Assembly: GCF_947489715.1 (NCBI RefSeq)
Contig: NZ_CANLER010000004.1
Location: forward strand, 248,001-312,000
Length of the DNA stretch: 64,000 bases
From: an uncultured Roseovarius sp.
GTDB taxonomy: Bacteria; Pseudomonadota; Alphaproteobacteria; Rhodobacterales; Rhodobacteraceae
Direction of reading: 5' to 3'
The notes under the pieces are model-generated. The model searched no databases, was not told the origin of the DNA, and saw only the letters and a list, made by a program, of their open reading frames with translations. Both the position numbers and the translations under genes were made by a program. Numbering within the stretch: position 1 is the first letter of the stretch; every line of letters begins with the position of its first letter. This document shows positions 28,283 to 37,610 of the stretch, in pieces.

Positions 28283-28966
28283 CTAGAATTTTGGGTTATG
28301 CGTGGCCTCGTACTGTGCCTGCGCTTCGGTGCTGTCATATTCGGTCGCGACCCAATCCTCGAATCCGATAGGGGACTGTGCGTTGCGCGCTTCGTACATG
28401 TCAAAGATAAAGCCAAGGATGCCGGTGCGCGACCATTTCAGATGCAGGTATTTGAAGCTGAGCATCTTGCGGGCCTCGGACAGCGGTTGGCCCTCGATGA
28501 CGTGCAGGTAGAGGGCGCTGGCAAAACCGGCGCGGTCCGCCCCTGATTTGCAGTGCATCACGAAAGGTTTTTCGATCTCGCGGAAAGCGCGGATGACGGT
28601 CAGAATATCCTCACGCGGGGCGGCATAGCGGGCGTGCAGCGTACAGTTCACAAGGTTCAGGCCCAGTTTGCGGCAGCTTTCCTCTTCCACCAGGTAATGC
28701 GCTGCACCGGCGGCACCACGCAGGTTGAGGATGGTCTTGATCCCCATCGCCTTGAGCTTGATGAACCGTTTGTGCGTAGGCTGGTTTGACCGGTAAACCC
28801 CTGGCGCAACAGGGAAAAAATTGGTCCAGACTTTGCGCAGCACCGCATGATCGAACCACAGGTTATAGATATGCGCCCGGCGTCGGTTTTCCGGCGTCGA
28901 CAGATCGGTGTTGTATGAGGCACGCAGCCGACGTTCCCAGTCGGTAATGCGTTTAATAAGGTTCAT
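28283..28966 (-). CDS. Tyrosine/dual-specificity phosphatase family protein
   Basis: HCKSGADRAG = HCX5R active site. Confidence 0.9.
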   Translation of the reverse strand: MNLIKRITDWERRLRASYNTDLSTPENRRRAHIYNLWFDHAVLRKVWTNFFPVAPGVYRSNQPTHKRFIKLKAMGIKTILNLRGAAGAAHYLVEEESCRKLGLNLVNCTLHARYAAPREDILTVIRAFREIEKPFVMHCKSGADRAGFASALYLHVIEGQPLSEARKMLSFKYLHLKWSRTGILGFIFDMYEARNAQSPIGFEDWVATEYDSTEAQAQYEATHNPKF

Positions 28967-29110
28967 GCGGTCGGCGCGCTCCATCGGGCGATATTCGGCC
29001 CATCGCACCCATGTAGGCAAGGGGGGCAGGTAAGACAAGCGCAAGATCGCCAATTGACCCCGACCGCAACCGGGCTAATGTCGCCGCGACCACCTATCGG
29101 AGATATCGAC

Positions 29111-30307
29111 ATGAGCCTTGCGCATGGACGCCCCTATCTGGCCATTCCCGGCCCGTCGGTGATGCCGGATGCGGTATTGCGGGCGATGCACCGGGCGTCG
29201 CCCAACATCTATGCGGGTGAGTTGGACGAAATCACCGCCAGCCTGATCCCTGATCTGGCCGATATCGCCCGGACCAAGGGCAAAACGGCGATCTATATCG
29301 GCAATGGTCATGCCGCGTGGGAGGCGGCACTGGTCAACACGCTGTCCCCCGGGGACAAGGTGCTGGTGCCTGCCACAGGGCGGTTCGGCCTGTTCTGGGC
29401 GGATATGGCCGTGGGGTTGGGCATCGTGCCGCAGATCATTGATTACGGGCGGTCGCAACCGGTTGACCCGCAACAGATCGAAGACATGCTGCGCGCAGAT
29501 AAGGCCCATGAAATCAAGGCTGTACTGGCCACGCATGTGGATACCTCGACCTCGGTCCGAAACGATATCTCTGCCATTCGGGCGGCGATGAACGCGGCCG
29601 GTCACCCGGCGCTGCTGATGGCGGATTGCATCGCATCGCTGGTCTGTGACCGCTACGAGATGGACGCCTGGGGGGTCGATGTCACGTTGGCGGCAAGTCA
29701 GAAGGGTCTGATGGTGCCGCCGGGCCTGGCCTTTGTCTGGTTCAACGAAAAGGCGGCCGAGGTGCGCGCCGGGAAAGAACGGGTCAGCCGCTACTGGGAC
29801 TGGTCCCCGCGGGTGGCGCCGCAACGGCTTTCGGAATATTTCTGCGGTACTGCGCCCACCCATCACGTTTACGGTCTGCGCGCCGCGCTGGACATGATCA
29901 AGCAAGAGGGGCTTGAGGCGATCTGGCAGCGTCACGAATTGCTTGCCCGCGCCGTTTGGGCCGCGTGCGAGGCGTGGGCGCAGGGTGGCCCGCTGCGGCT
30001 GAACGTGGCTGATCCGGCGCATCGCGGCCACGAGGTGACGGCACTGTCGCTCGGCGCACCACATGGCACGGCCCTGCGCACCTGGCTTGAGAGCAAGGCG
30101 GATGTGACCTTGGGCATCGGATTGGGCATGGAGACACCCGAGGACCCCAAGAGCGACGGGTTTTTCCGTATCGGGCATATGGGCCATGTCAACGCGCATA
30201 TGGTGATGGGGGTTCTGGGGACTGTTCAGGCCGGGATGAGCGCGCTTGATATTCCCTATGGATCAGGGGCGCTGGATGCGGCTGCGGCAGTGATGGCCGA
30301 GGCGTGA
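29111..30307 (+). CDS. Class V aminotransferase (serine/alanine-glyoxylate type)
   Basis: PGPSVMPDAVLRAM, WGVDVTLAASQKGLMVPPGLAFV PLP-lysine motif. Confidence 0.93.
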   Translation: MSLAHGRPYLAIPGPSVMPDAVLRAMHRASPNIYAGELDEITASLIPDLADIARTKGKTAIYIGNGHAAWEAALVNTLSPGDKVLVPATGRFGLFWADMAVGLGIVPQIIDYGRSQPVDPQQIEDMLRADKAHEIKAVLATHVDTSTSVRNDISAIRAAMNAAGHPALLMADCIASLVCDRYEMDAWGVDVTLAASQKGLMVPPGLAFVWFNEKAAEVRAGKERVSRYWDWSPRVAPQRLSEYFCGTAPTHHVYGLRAALDMIKQEGLEAIWQRHELLARAVWAACEAWAQGGPLRLNVADPAHRGHEVTALSLGAPHGTALRTWLESKADVTLGIGLGMETPEDPKSDGFFRIGHMGHVNAHMVMGVLGTVQAGMSALDIPYGSGALDAAAAVMAEA

Positions 30308-30311
30308 CAGG

Positions 30312-30491
30312 TCAGGCGTCGCTACGCCCCAACCGGATGATCATCCGATCCAGCAAAAAACCCACAAGCAAGACCACGTGAAAACCGAATGCAGCCCAGA
30401 GGGCCATGAAAATCCACAATAAATTCACCAATCCCATCACCAGGGCGGCGTTGGTGTAATTCGGGGCAGAGGGCATGTTTCCACGTTGCAT
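30312..30491 (-). CDS. Small (59 aa) membrane protein, absent from the supplied ORF track
   Basis: MQRGNMPSAPNYTNAALVMGLVNLLWIFMALWAAFGFHVVLLVGFLLDRMIIRLGRSDA*: two hydrophobic segments ending in a basic tail. Confidence 0.7.
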   Translation of the reverse strand: MQRGNMPSAPNYTNAALVMGLVNLLWIFMALWAAFGFHVVLLVGFLLDRMIIRLGRSDA

Positions 30492-30548
30492 GCCCTGAGT
30501 TTAGCGCGGAAAATGCAACTGTCAGGTTAAAATCTTCTGATTAATCCG

Positions 30549-31655
30549 TCAGCGGCGTGCCTCTGCCAATGCCTCGGGCAAGACCCTGGCCAGCAGCGCC
30601 ATATCGTCGGCGCGGCCACAGCTGATGCGGATGCAGCGATCCTGCGGGGCGACAAAGGGCATGCGTACGAAAAGGCCGCGCGCCACCAGTGCTGCCAACA
30701 CCTTGCGGGCAAAATCGCCATCCGCGCCACAATCCACCGCCACGAAGTTGGTGGCCGAGGGCAGGGTGATTAACCCGTTCTCTTCGGCGATGCGGTTGAT
30801 TTCATCGCGTGCCAGGGCCACGTTGGCCTGCGTCTCCGCCAGCCATTCGTGATCCTGCAAGGCGGCTAGCGCACCGGCCTGTGCCGCCCGGTTCATGCCG
30901 AAATGATTGCGGATCTTGTCAAAGCTCCGGATCAGATTGGCAGCGCCCAGCGCATAGCCGACACGCGCGCCCGCCATCCCGTAAGCTTTTGAAAAGGTAC
31001 GCATTCTGATCACACGAGCATCGTTCACGTCGATCATTGGTGCGGTGCCGTCGGGGGCGAATTCAACATAGGCTTCGTCCAGCAACAGCAGGCATCCGTC
31101 GGGTATTTGGTCGAGGGCGCGGTCGATCTGCGCGCCCTCATGCCATGTTCCCATCGGATTATCCGGATTGGCCAGGTAGATCAGTTTCGCGCCAACCTCT
31201 GCCGCCTTCGACATCAGTGCGGCAGGGTCTTCGTGATCGTCACGATAGGGCACTTTATGCAACACGCCGCCGAACCCTGTGACGTGGTAATTGAAGGTCG
31301 GGTAAGCCCCGTCCGACGTCACCACCGCATCCTCCGGCGCAATCAGCAGACGCACCAGATAGCCCAGCAATCCGTCAATCCCTTCGCCCACAACGATATT
31401 TTCCGCGGCTACATTCAGATGTGCGGCCAGTGCCTGCCGCAATTCATGGCTGGTCGGATCGCCATATTGCCAGATGCGGGCGGCCTCTTCCTGCATCGCG
31501 GCGATGGCTTCGGGCGAGGGACCAAAGACGTTCTCATTGGCGCCAAGGCGCGCATCGAACGGGGCACCACGGTTGCGCTCCTGCTCCTCGGGGCCGACGA
31601 ACGGCACGTTGGCGGGCAGGCTTTGGGTCAGGTCGGTATAGCGCGGGCCAGTCAT
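30549..31655 (-). CDS. HisC-like pyridoxal-phosphate aminotransferase
   Basis: FSKAYGMAGARVGYALG motif and overall fold class I/II. Confidence 0.92.
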   Translation of the reverse strand: MTGPRYTDLTQSLPANVPFVGPEEQERNRGAPFDARLGANENVFGPSPEAIAAMQEEAARIWQYGDPTSHELRQALAAHLNVAAENIVVGEGIDGLLGYLVRLLIAPEDAVVTSDGAYPTFNYHVTGFGGVLHKVPYRDDHEDPAALMSKAAEVGAKLIYLANPDNPMGTWHEGAQIDRALDQIPDGCLLLLDEAYVEFAPDGTAPMIDVNDARVIRMRTFSKAYGMAGARVGYALGAANLIRSFDKIRNHFGMNRAAQAGALAALQDHEWLAETQANVALARDEINRIAEENGLITLPSATNFVAVDCGADGDFARKVLAALVARGLFVRMPFVAPQDRCIRISCGRADDMALLARVLPEALAEARR

Positions 31656-31754
31656 TTACGCAGATAACGCCATCGCACGCGGGGGTGCAAGCCCTTGAAA
31701 ACAAGGCGGATGTGGTTATGTCTGGGGCATCGTTTTGTCCAAGGAGGGCGTGCA

Positions 31755-31919
31755 ATGCCCAAACTGACACGCCGTGGCTTCATCGCCGCAACCCTTGCCG
31801 CCGGTACGGTGCGTACCCTTCCCGGCCTGGCCTCACGCACCGGCGGGCGGCGCATTCTGACGCTGGTCTATGACAAATCCCTGGGCATGATGCGCGCCGT
31901 CGAACGTATCGTGCCGTAG
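31755..31919 (+). CDS. Very small (54 aa) Tat-signal protein
   Basis: AAGGAGGG SD then MPKLTRRGFIAATLAAG…; RR-x-F-I Tat motif. Confidence 0.7.
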   Translation: MPKLTRRGFIAATLAAGTVRTLPGLASRTGGRRILTLVYDKSLGMMRAVERIVP

Positions 31920-32050
31920 GCACGTCACTAAATTTCCCCTAGGCGCGTGAAGCACGACGTGTTCCAGACGCATGGTTTGAGAATGCCCTGACGTCGCACT
32001 GGCAGCAACCTGCTTTTTCGGCTTTCATGGGATCAACCCAGGAGGATCCC

Positions 32051-32845
32051 ATGAGCCGCGTCACCACCCATATCGAAGATCACATCGCCTACGTGACCCT
32101 CAGCCGGCCTGACAAGATGAATGCCGTCGATCCGGAAATGGCCCAGGCGATCGTGACCGCCGGAGAGGAATTGATGCAGTCCGACATCCGCGCTGTCGTG
32201 GTGTCGGGTGAGGGTAAATCATTCTGCGCGGGGCTTGATGTGATGAGCTTTGCACAATTTGCTGCGGGCGATCCCGAAGCACTGGTGATGCCGCGAACCC
32301 ATGGAAATACCAATCTTTTTCAAGAGGTTGCGATGGTGTGGCAACGTATCCCCGTGCCCGTGATCGCGGCATTGCACGGCGCGGTCTATGGCGCCGGGTT
32401 CCAGCTGGCCCTTGGTGCGGATATCCGCATTGCTGCACCGGACGCCAAGCTGGCGATCATGGAGATGAAATGGGGCCTTATCCCCGATATGGGCGGCATG
32501 TTGCTGCTGCCCCGGCTGACCCGCAGCGATGTGATCCGGCGGATGACCTACAGCGCCGAGCCGGTGCAGGCGCCACAGGCGCTGGAATGGGGGTTGGTGA
32601 CGGAACTGGCGGATGATCCGCAGGCCGTGGCCGTGGCGCTGGCCACGGAGATCGCGGGCAAAAGCCCCTCGGCCATACGCGCGGCAAAGCGCTTGATCGG
32701 GGTCGCTGAAAGCGGCGCGGATGAGGATGCGGTGCTGCTGGCCGAAAGCCGGGAACAGACCGACCTGATCGGCAAACCGCACCAGGTGGCGGTAATTTCG
32801 GCCAATATGTCGGGCCGCAAACCGGTCTTTTCCGGCGACACCTGA
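32051..32845 (+). CDS. Crotonase/enoyl-CoA hydratase family protein
   Basis: GEGKSFCAGLD, HGAVYGAGFQLALGADIRIAA. Confidence 0.94.
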   Translation: MSRVTTHIEDHIAYVTLSRPDKMNAVDPEMAQAIVTAGEELMQSDIRAVVVSGEGKSFCAGLDVMSFAQFAAGDPEALVMPRTHGNTNLFQEVAMVWQRIPVPVIAALHGAVYGAGFQLALGADIRIAAPDAKLAIMEMKWGLIPDMGGMLLLPRLTRSDVIRRMTYSAEPVQAPQALEWGLVTELADDPQAVAVALATEIAGKSPSAIRAAKRLIGVAESGADEDAVLLAESREQTDLIGKPHQVAVISANMSGRKPVFSGDT

Positions 32846-32908
32846 CGGTTACCGGTGCGACTCACCGCTAACCCACTGGTAAACTGCAAAAACTCCGGGC
32901 TGTATTGC

Positions 32909-32941
32909 GTCGGTATCACGTCGGTATTACGTCGGTATTTA
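32909..32941. repeat. Three 11-bp units GTCGGTATCAC GTCGGTATTAC GTCGGTATTTA
   Basis: Read directly; same unit as 177-220. Confidence 0.85.
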
Positions 32942-33176
32942 TACCGAAAACCCATCCCTTAACCGTGCGCACGGATATGGTTTCGCAGAGATTAAACTCG
33001 CGCATGGCCCTCTTCTGGAAATGTGTGGCCACACCCGCCCGCGCTAGCGGGCGCCCCCTTTCCCCGGGCGAGCGAAGCGAGCCCCCCGCCCGCCGCAGGC
33101 GCCGAGTGCTGGCGAAGCCAGCGCGACCACGTCAAGCTAGTGCCGGCGCTGCCCGCGCGACCTTGGCCGATCCAGA

Positions 33177-36100
33177 TCAGCCGATCTCGTTCAGACGGTC
33201 CAGTGCGGCGGTCAGCTTGCCGGCTTCTTCCTCGCGCAAGGCAAGGTTTTCGCGGGCCTCGGCCACCACCTCTTCCGGGGCGCTTTCGACGAATTTCGGG
33301 TTGTTGAGCCGTCCGCGCAATCCACCTAGTTCTTTGTCGAGCTTGCCCAGCGTTTTCTCCAGCCGCGCCTTTTCCTCGCTGATGTCGATGATATCGGCCA
33401 GCGGCAGGCCGAAACTGCCCCCCTCGACCGCGACGGTGATGCAGCCCTTGGGGAAGCTCTCGACATGGGTCAGACTGTCGATCCGGGTCAGGCGCTTGAT
33501 CATCACCTCGTTGCTGTCCCACGCGGCCTGACCGGCGGCGTCCAGTTCCAAGACCAGCACGGGGATGTGCAGCCCGGCAGGCACATGCATCTGGGCGCGG
33601 GCCGAACGCACCGCCTCGATCAGGGAAATCACCCAGTTCATTTCGCGGTCTGCGGCAGCATCCACCAACTCGGACCCGTATTCAGGCCAGTCGGCATGGA
33701 TCAGCATTTTTTCACGCGTGCCCAAGGTGCCCCAAAGCTCCTCGGTGATGAAGGGCATGATCGGGTGCAACAGGATCAGACACTGGTCGATGACCCAGGC
33801 CATGGTCGCCTGTGTCTCGGCCTTGGTCGCGTCGTCGCCATCCAAGAGCAGCGGTTTTGAGAACTCGACATACCAGTCGCAGACCTTGCCCCAGACAAAG
33901 GCATAAAGCGCCGAGGCCGCATCGTTGAACTTGTAGCCTGCCATCGCCGCATCGACCGCCTCGCGTACTTTCGCGGTTTCGCCGATGATCCACTTGTTCA
34001 CGGTTGCCTCGGGGTGGGGCAGGGTGCCGTCGCTGCCCGTGGCCCCGTTCATCTCGGCAAACCGCGCGGCGTTCCAGAGCTTGGTGCCGAAATTGCGGTA
34101 GCCTTTGATGCGTTCCATATCGAGCTTTAGCACGCCCCCAAGGGCCGCCATTGCGGCCGAGGAGAAACGCAGCGCGTCAGCACCGAATTCGTCGATGATC
34201 TCCAGCGGGTCGATGACGTTGCCCACGGATTTCGACATCTTCTTGCCCTTGGCGTCGCGGACAAGGCCGTGCAGGTAAACCTCGTGGAAGGGGATGCGCT
34301 CGGTCACGGGTTTATTTTCGTCCAGCACCGCCAGTTGCATCATCATCATCCGCGCGACCCAGAAGAACAGGATGTCCTGCCCGGTCACCAGCACAGAGGT
34401 GGGGAAGTATTTCTTGAGTTCCTCCGTCTCCTCGGGCCAGCCCAGCGTGCCGATCGGCCAGAGACCGGAGGAAAACCAGGTGTCGAGTACGTCGGGGTCG
34501 CGCCACATCGGAATGTCCATATAGCCGCCACTATCTGTCGACCCCAACGCTGTTTTGTTCAGGAACCAGTCACCAGGGTCGCTGTCCAATTCAAAAAAGT
34601 TCTGTGGCTGCTTCCCAGTGCGTTCCAGCCATACTTTTGCTATTTGTTCCTTCGCTTCTTTAGCGCCGGCGGCGCAAAACTCCATAGTGAGCATCCCGCC
34701 GGGCGTTAACTTGCCTCCCAAAGCTTCTTCGTCAGGGCGTTTTTCCCTCAAGAAATCATGGGCTTTCGCCAACGGAATGTTGCCGCCGACAGAAACCCGC
34801 CAAGTGCCTACTTGCCCATCCAATGTAGGGACCATAGCTGTCCAAACCGGAATCTGATGCCCCCACCAGAGCTGGCGGGAGATGCACCAGGGTTCGATAT
34901 TTTCCAGCCAGTGGTAATAGGTGCGCTCGCCGCTCTCGGGCAGGATCTTGACGGTGCCATCCTTCACCGACTCCAGTGCCGGGCCGACGATCTGGTCGGT
35001 GTCGACGAACCACTGATCGGTCAGCATCGGTTCGATCACCACCTTGGATCGGTCGCCGAAGGGCTGCATGATCGGTTTCGATTCAACATAAGGCACCATG
35101 CCGCCATCAAAGCAGGTTTCGCCCTCTTCGTTCGGCTCGCCGGGCAGCATCACGGCCAGTCCTTCGCTGGTGATCTGGTCGACCACGCGCTTGCGGGCGT
35201 CGAAGCGATCAAGGCCGCGCAGGTCGTCGGGGACGAGGTTGATCGTGTCGGCCTCGGCCTCGGAAAGTTCCCGCTCGCCCTTGGCCACGGCCATCGCGAT
35301 TTCGGCCATTTCGGCATAGGGCGCACCGTCAGCGCGCATCTGCGCCTTGGTGTTCATCAGCCGGTACATCGGGATGCCGCCGCGCTTGGCGACCTGGTAG
35401 TCGTTGAAGTCATGCGCGCCGGTGATTTTCACCGCGCCCGAGCCGAAATCGGGGTCGGGGTAGTCGTCGGTGATGATCGGGATCAGGCGACGGTGTTCCT
35501 TGGGGCCAACGGGAATTTCACAGAGTTTTCCGATAATTGGCGCGTATCGTTCATCTGATGGGTGAACCGCAACCGCGCCATCGCCCAGCATGGTTTCGGG
35601 CCGGGTCGTGGCGATCGAGATATAGTCGCGGGTTTCGCGGAACAGCACGTTGCCGTCTTCGTCTTTCTCCAGATATTCATAGGTCTGACCGTCGGCCAGC
35701 GGGTATTTGAAATGCCACATATGGCCCGCCACTTCGAGGTTTTCGACCTCAAGATCGCTGATCGCGGTTTCGAAATGCGGGTCCCAGTTGACCAGTCGCT
35801 TGCCGCGATAGATCAGGCCCTTTTCGTACATCTCGACAAAGACCTTGATCACGGCGTCGTGGAAATTACCGTCTTCACCCTCGGGGGCCGAGGGGGCGCC
35901 GGACATGGTGAAGGCTTCGCGTGACCAGTCGCAGGAGGCGCCGATGCGTTTCAATTGCCCGATGATGGTGCCGCGGGATTTGATCTTTTGTTCCCAGACG
36001 CGTTTTTCGAACGCCTCACGGCCCATTTCCGCGCGCGAAGGTTCCTGATTTTCGGCCATTTCGCGTTCCGTCACCATCTGCGTGGCGATGCCCGCATGGT

Positions 36101-36350
36101 CGGTGCCGGGCTGCCAGAGCGTATCGAAGCCGCGCATCCGGTGCCAGCGGATCAGGATGTCCTGCAGCGTGTTGTTGAAGGCGTGGCCCATATGCAGGGA
36201 GCCGGTGACGTTGGGCGGCGGGATCATGATCGAGAAGGTTCCGGCGCCGGGTTTGGCGTTGGCCCCGGCGGTAAAGCATCCGGATTTTTCCCAGGCCCGG
36301 TAGAGGCGGTCCTCGGCCTCGGCCGCGTTGAAGGTTTTTTCCATCGGCAT
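33177..36350 (-). CDS. valS: Valyl-tRNA synthetase
   Basis: [18 protein letters not shown] (HIGH region), [14 protein letters not shown] (KMSKS), C-terminal coiled coil. Confidence 0.98.
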   Translation of the reverse strand: MPMEKTFNAAEAEDRLYRAWEKSGCFTAGANAKPGAGTFSIMIPPPNVTGSLHMGHAFNNTLQDILIRWHRMRGFDTLWQPGTDHAGIATQMVTEREMAENQEPSRAEMGREAFEKRVWEQKIKSRGTIIGQLKRIGASCDWSREAFTMSGAPSAPEGEDGNFHDAVIKVFVEMYEKGLIYRGKRLVNWDPHFETAISDLEVENLEVAGHMWHFKYPLADGQTYEYLEKDEDGNVLFRETRDYISIATTRPETMLGDGAVAVHPSDERYAPIIGKLCEIPVGPKEHRRLIPIITDDYPDPDFGSGAVKITGAHDFNDYQVAKRGGIPMYRLMNTKAQMRADGAPYAEMAEIAMAVAKGERELSEAEADTINLVPDDLRGLDRFDARKRVVDQITSEGLAVMLPGEPNEEGETCFDGGMVPYVESKPIMQPFGDRSKVVIEPMLTDQWFVDTDQIVGPALESVKDGTVKILPESGERTYYHWLENIEPWCISRQLWWGHQIPVWTAMVPTLDGQVGTWRVSVGGNIPLAKAHDFLREKRPDEEALGGKLTPGGMLTMEFCAAGAKEAKEQIAKVWLERTGKQPQNFFELDSDPGDWFLNKTALGSTDSGGYMDIPMWRDPDVLDTWFSSGLWPIGTLGWPEETEELKKYFPTSVLVTGQDILFFWVARMMMMQLAVLDENKPVTERIPFHEVYLHGLVRDAKGKKMSKSVGNVIDPLEIIDEFGADALRFSSAAMAALGGVLKLDMERIKGYRNFGTKLWNAARFAEMNGATGSDGTLPHPEATVNKWIIGETAKVREAVDAAMAGYKFNDAASALYAFVWGKVCDWYVEFSKPLLLDGDDATKAETQATMAWVIDQCLILLHPIMPFITEELWGTLGTREKMLIHADWPEYGSELVDAAADREMNWVISLIEAVRSARAQMHVPAGLHIPVLVLELDAAGQAAWDSNEVMIKRLTRIDSLTHVESFPKGCITVAVEGGSFGLPLADIIDISEEKARLEKTLGKLDKELGGLRGRLNNPKFVESAPEEVVAEARENLALREEEAGKLTAALDRLNEIG

Positions 36351-36497
36351 GGGCTTGTCCTGCGTCCTTATCACGTTGCCCGCACGTCTAGCGAATGAAG
36401 GGGGCAAGGGAAAGACAGGTGCGGTATTTTCTTAGAGGTGCGTGACAGGCGCGGGAAACCATCGCAGACTGCGGTTGAGGCAGGCGGAGGCAAGGCG

Positions 36498-37469
36498 ATG
36501 GACGGTATTTCCCAGTGGCATGTCACGGAAAACGGTGCGGCGACGGTGGTGCGCGTGGGCAATGGCCCGCATCAGTTGGATTCGCATGCCCCGGGCTATG
36601 TCTGGCTGCATGTGGATACGGCGCGCGAGGGGGCGCGCACCTGGCTTGAGGCGGCGGGGCTTGATCCGCTGATCCTGCGCGCCCTGCTGGCCCCCGAAAC
36701 GCGACCACGCTGCACGTCGCATGGGGACGGGGTGTTGATGAACCTGCGGGGGGTCAACCTGAACCCCGGTGACGAGGTCGAGGACATGATCTCGTTAAGG
36801 ATGTGGGTCACGGAAAAGCTGGTGATCAGTGTGCAATTGCGGCAGTTGCAGGCGGTTGTCGATGTGCTGGCCGGGCTGGAGCGGGGGCAGGGTGCCGAGG
36901 ATCCCGCCGAACTGGTGGCGCGGCTGGCGCTGCGTCTGGCGGATCGGGCCGAGCCGGTGGTGGCGGGCCTGAACGAAAAGATCGACGTGCTGGAGGATCA
37001 GGTGATCGACGGGGTTTCGTCCATGGTACGGTTCGATCTGGGCAGCATCCGGCGCGTGTCGATCATGCTGCGCCGACATATGGCGCCGCAACGGGACGCG
37101 CTGAGCACGTTCGAGATCGAGGAACTGGCGTGGCTGAAGCCCGAGGCCCGGCCCCGGTTGCGTGAGGCGACGGAGCGCATGACACGGCTGGCCGAGGAAC
37201 TGGATGCGATCCGGGACCGGGCGCAGGTGGTGCAGGATCAAATCATGGACAGCCGCGCCGAGGCAATGAACCGGCAGATGCTGATACTGTCGGTGGTGGC
37301 GGCGATTTTTCTGCCGCTGGGCCTGATCACCGGGCTGCTTGGGATCAATGTCGGCGGGATGCCGGGGGCGGATAATCCGCTGGCCTTCTGGATCGTTACC
37401 GGTGGGCTGGTGGTGATCGGCCTGTTGCTGGTCTGGGTGTTTCGCAGGATCGGCATGTTGGGGAAGTAA
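36498..37469 (+). CDS. zntB: CorA-family zinc transporter ZntB
   Basis: Two C-terminal TMs with GINVGGMPG motif. Confidence 0.92.
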   Translation: MDGISQWHVTENGAATVVRVGNGPHQLDSHAPGYVWLHVDTAREGARTWLEAAGLDPLILRALLAPETRPRCTSHGDGVLMNLRGVNLNPGDEVEDMISLRMWVTEKLVISVQLRQLQAVVDVLAGLERGQGAEDPAELVARLALRLADRAEPVVAGLNEKIDVLEDQVIDGVSSMVRFDLGSIRRVSIMLRRHMAPQRDALSTFEIEELAWLKPEARPRLREATERMTRLAEELDAIRDRAQVVQDQIMDSRAEAMNRQMLILSVVAAIFLPLGLITGLLGINVGGMPGADNPLAFWIVTGGLVVIGLLLVWVFRRIGMLGK

Positions 37470-37610
37470 AAAAACTACCTATACGCGAATAATTTTTTAG
37501 AAAAATATACTTTGGCGCGAATCTTTCTCTGACGTAGGGTAAAGGAAAGCCGGGCCAACACCGGGACGTTCGGCTGCTGTTTATGCGGGTGTGCAGAAGG
37601 AAATTCTTTG

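Noticed and set aside
29075-30199. 374-aa ORF on - strand
   Set aside because: Antisense to the class V aminotransferase; no recognisable motifs.
34540-34860. Intein in valS
   Set aside because: The insertion is too short (about 100 aa) and lacks intein splice-junction motifs.
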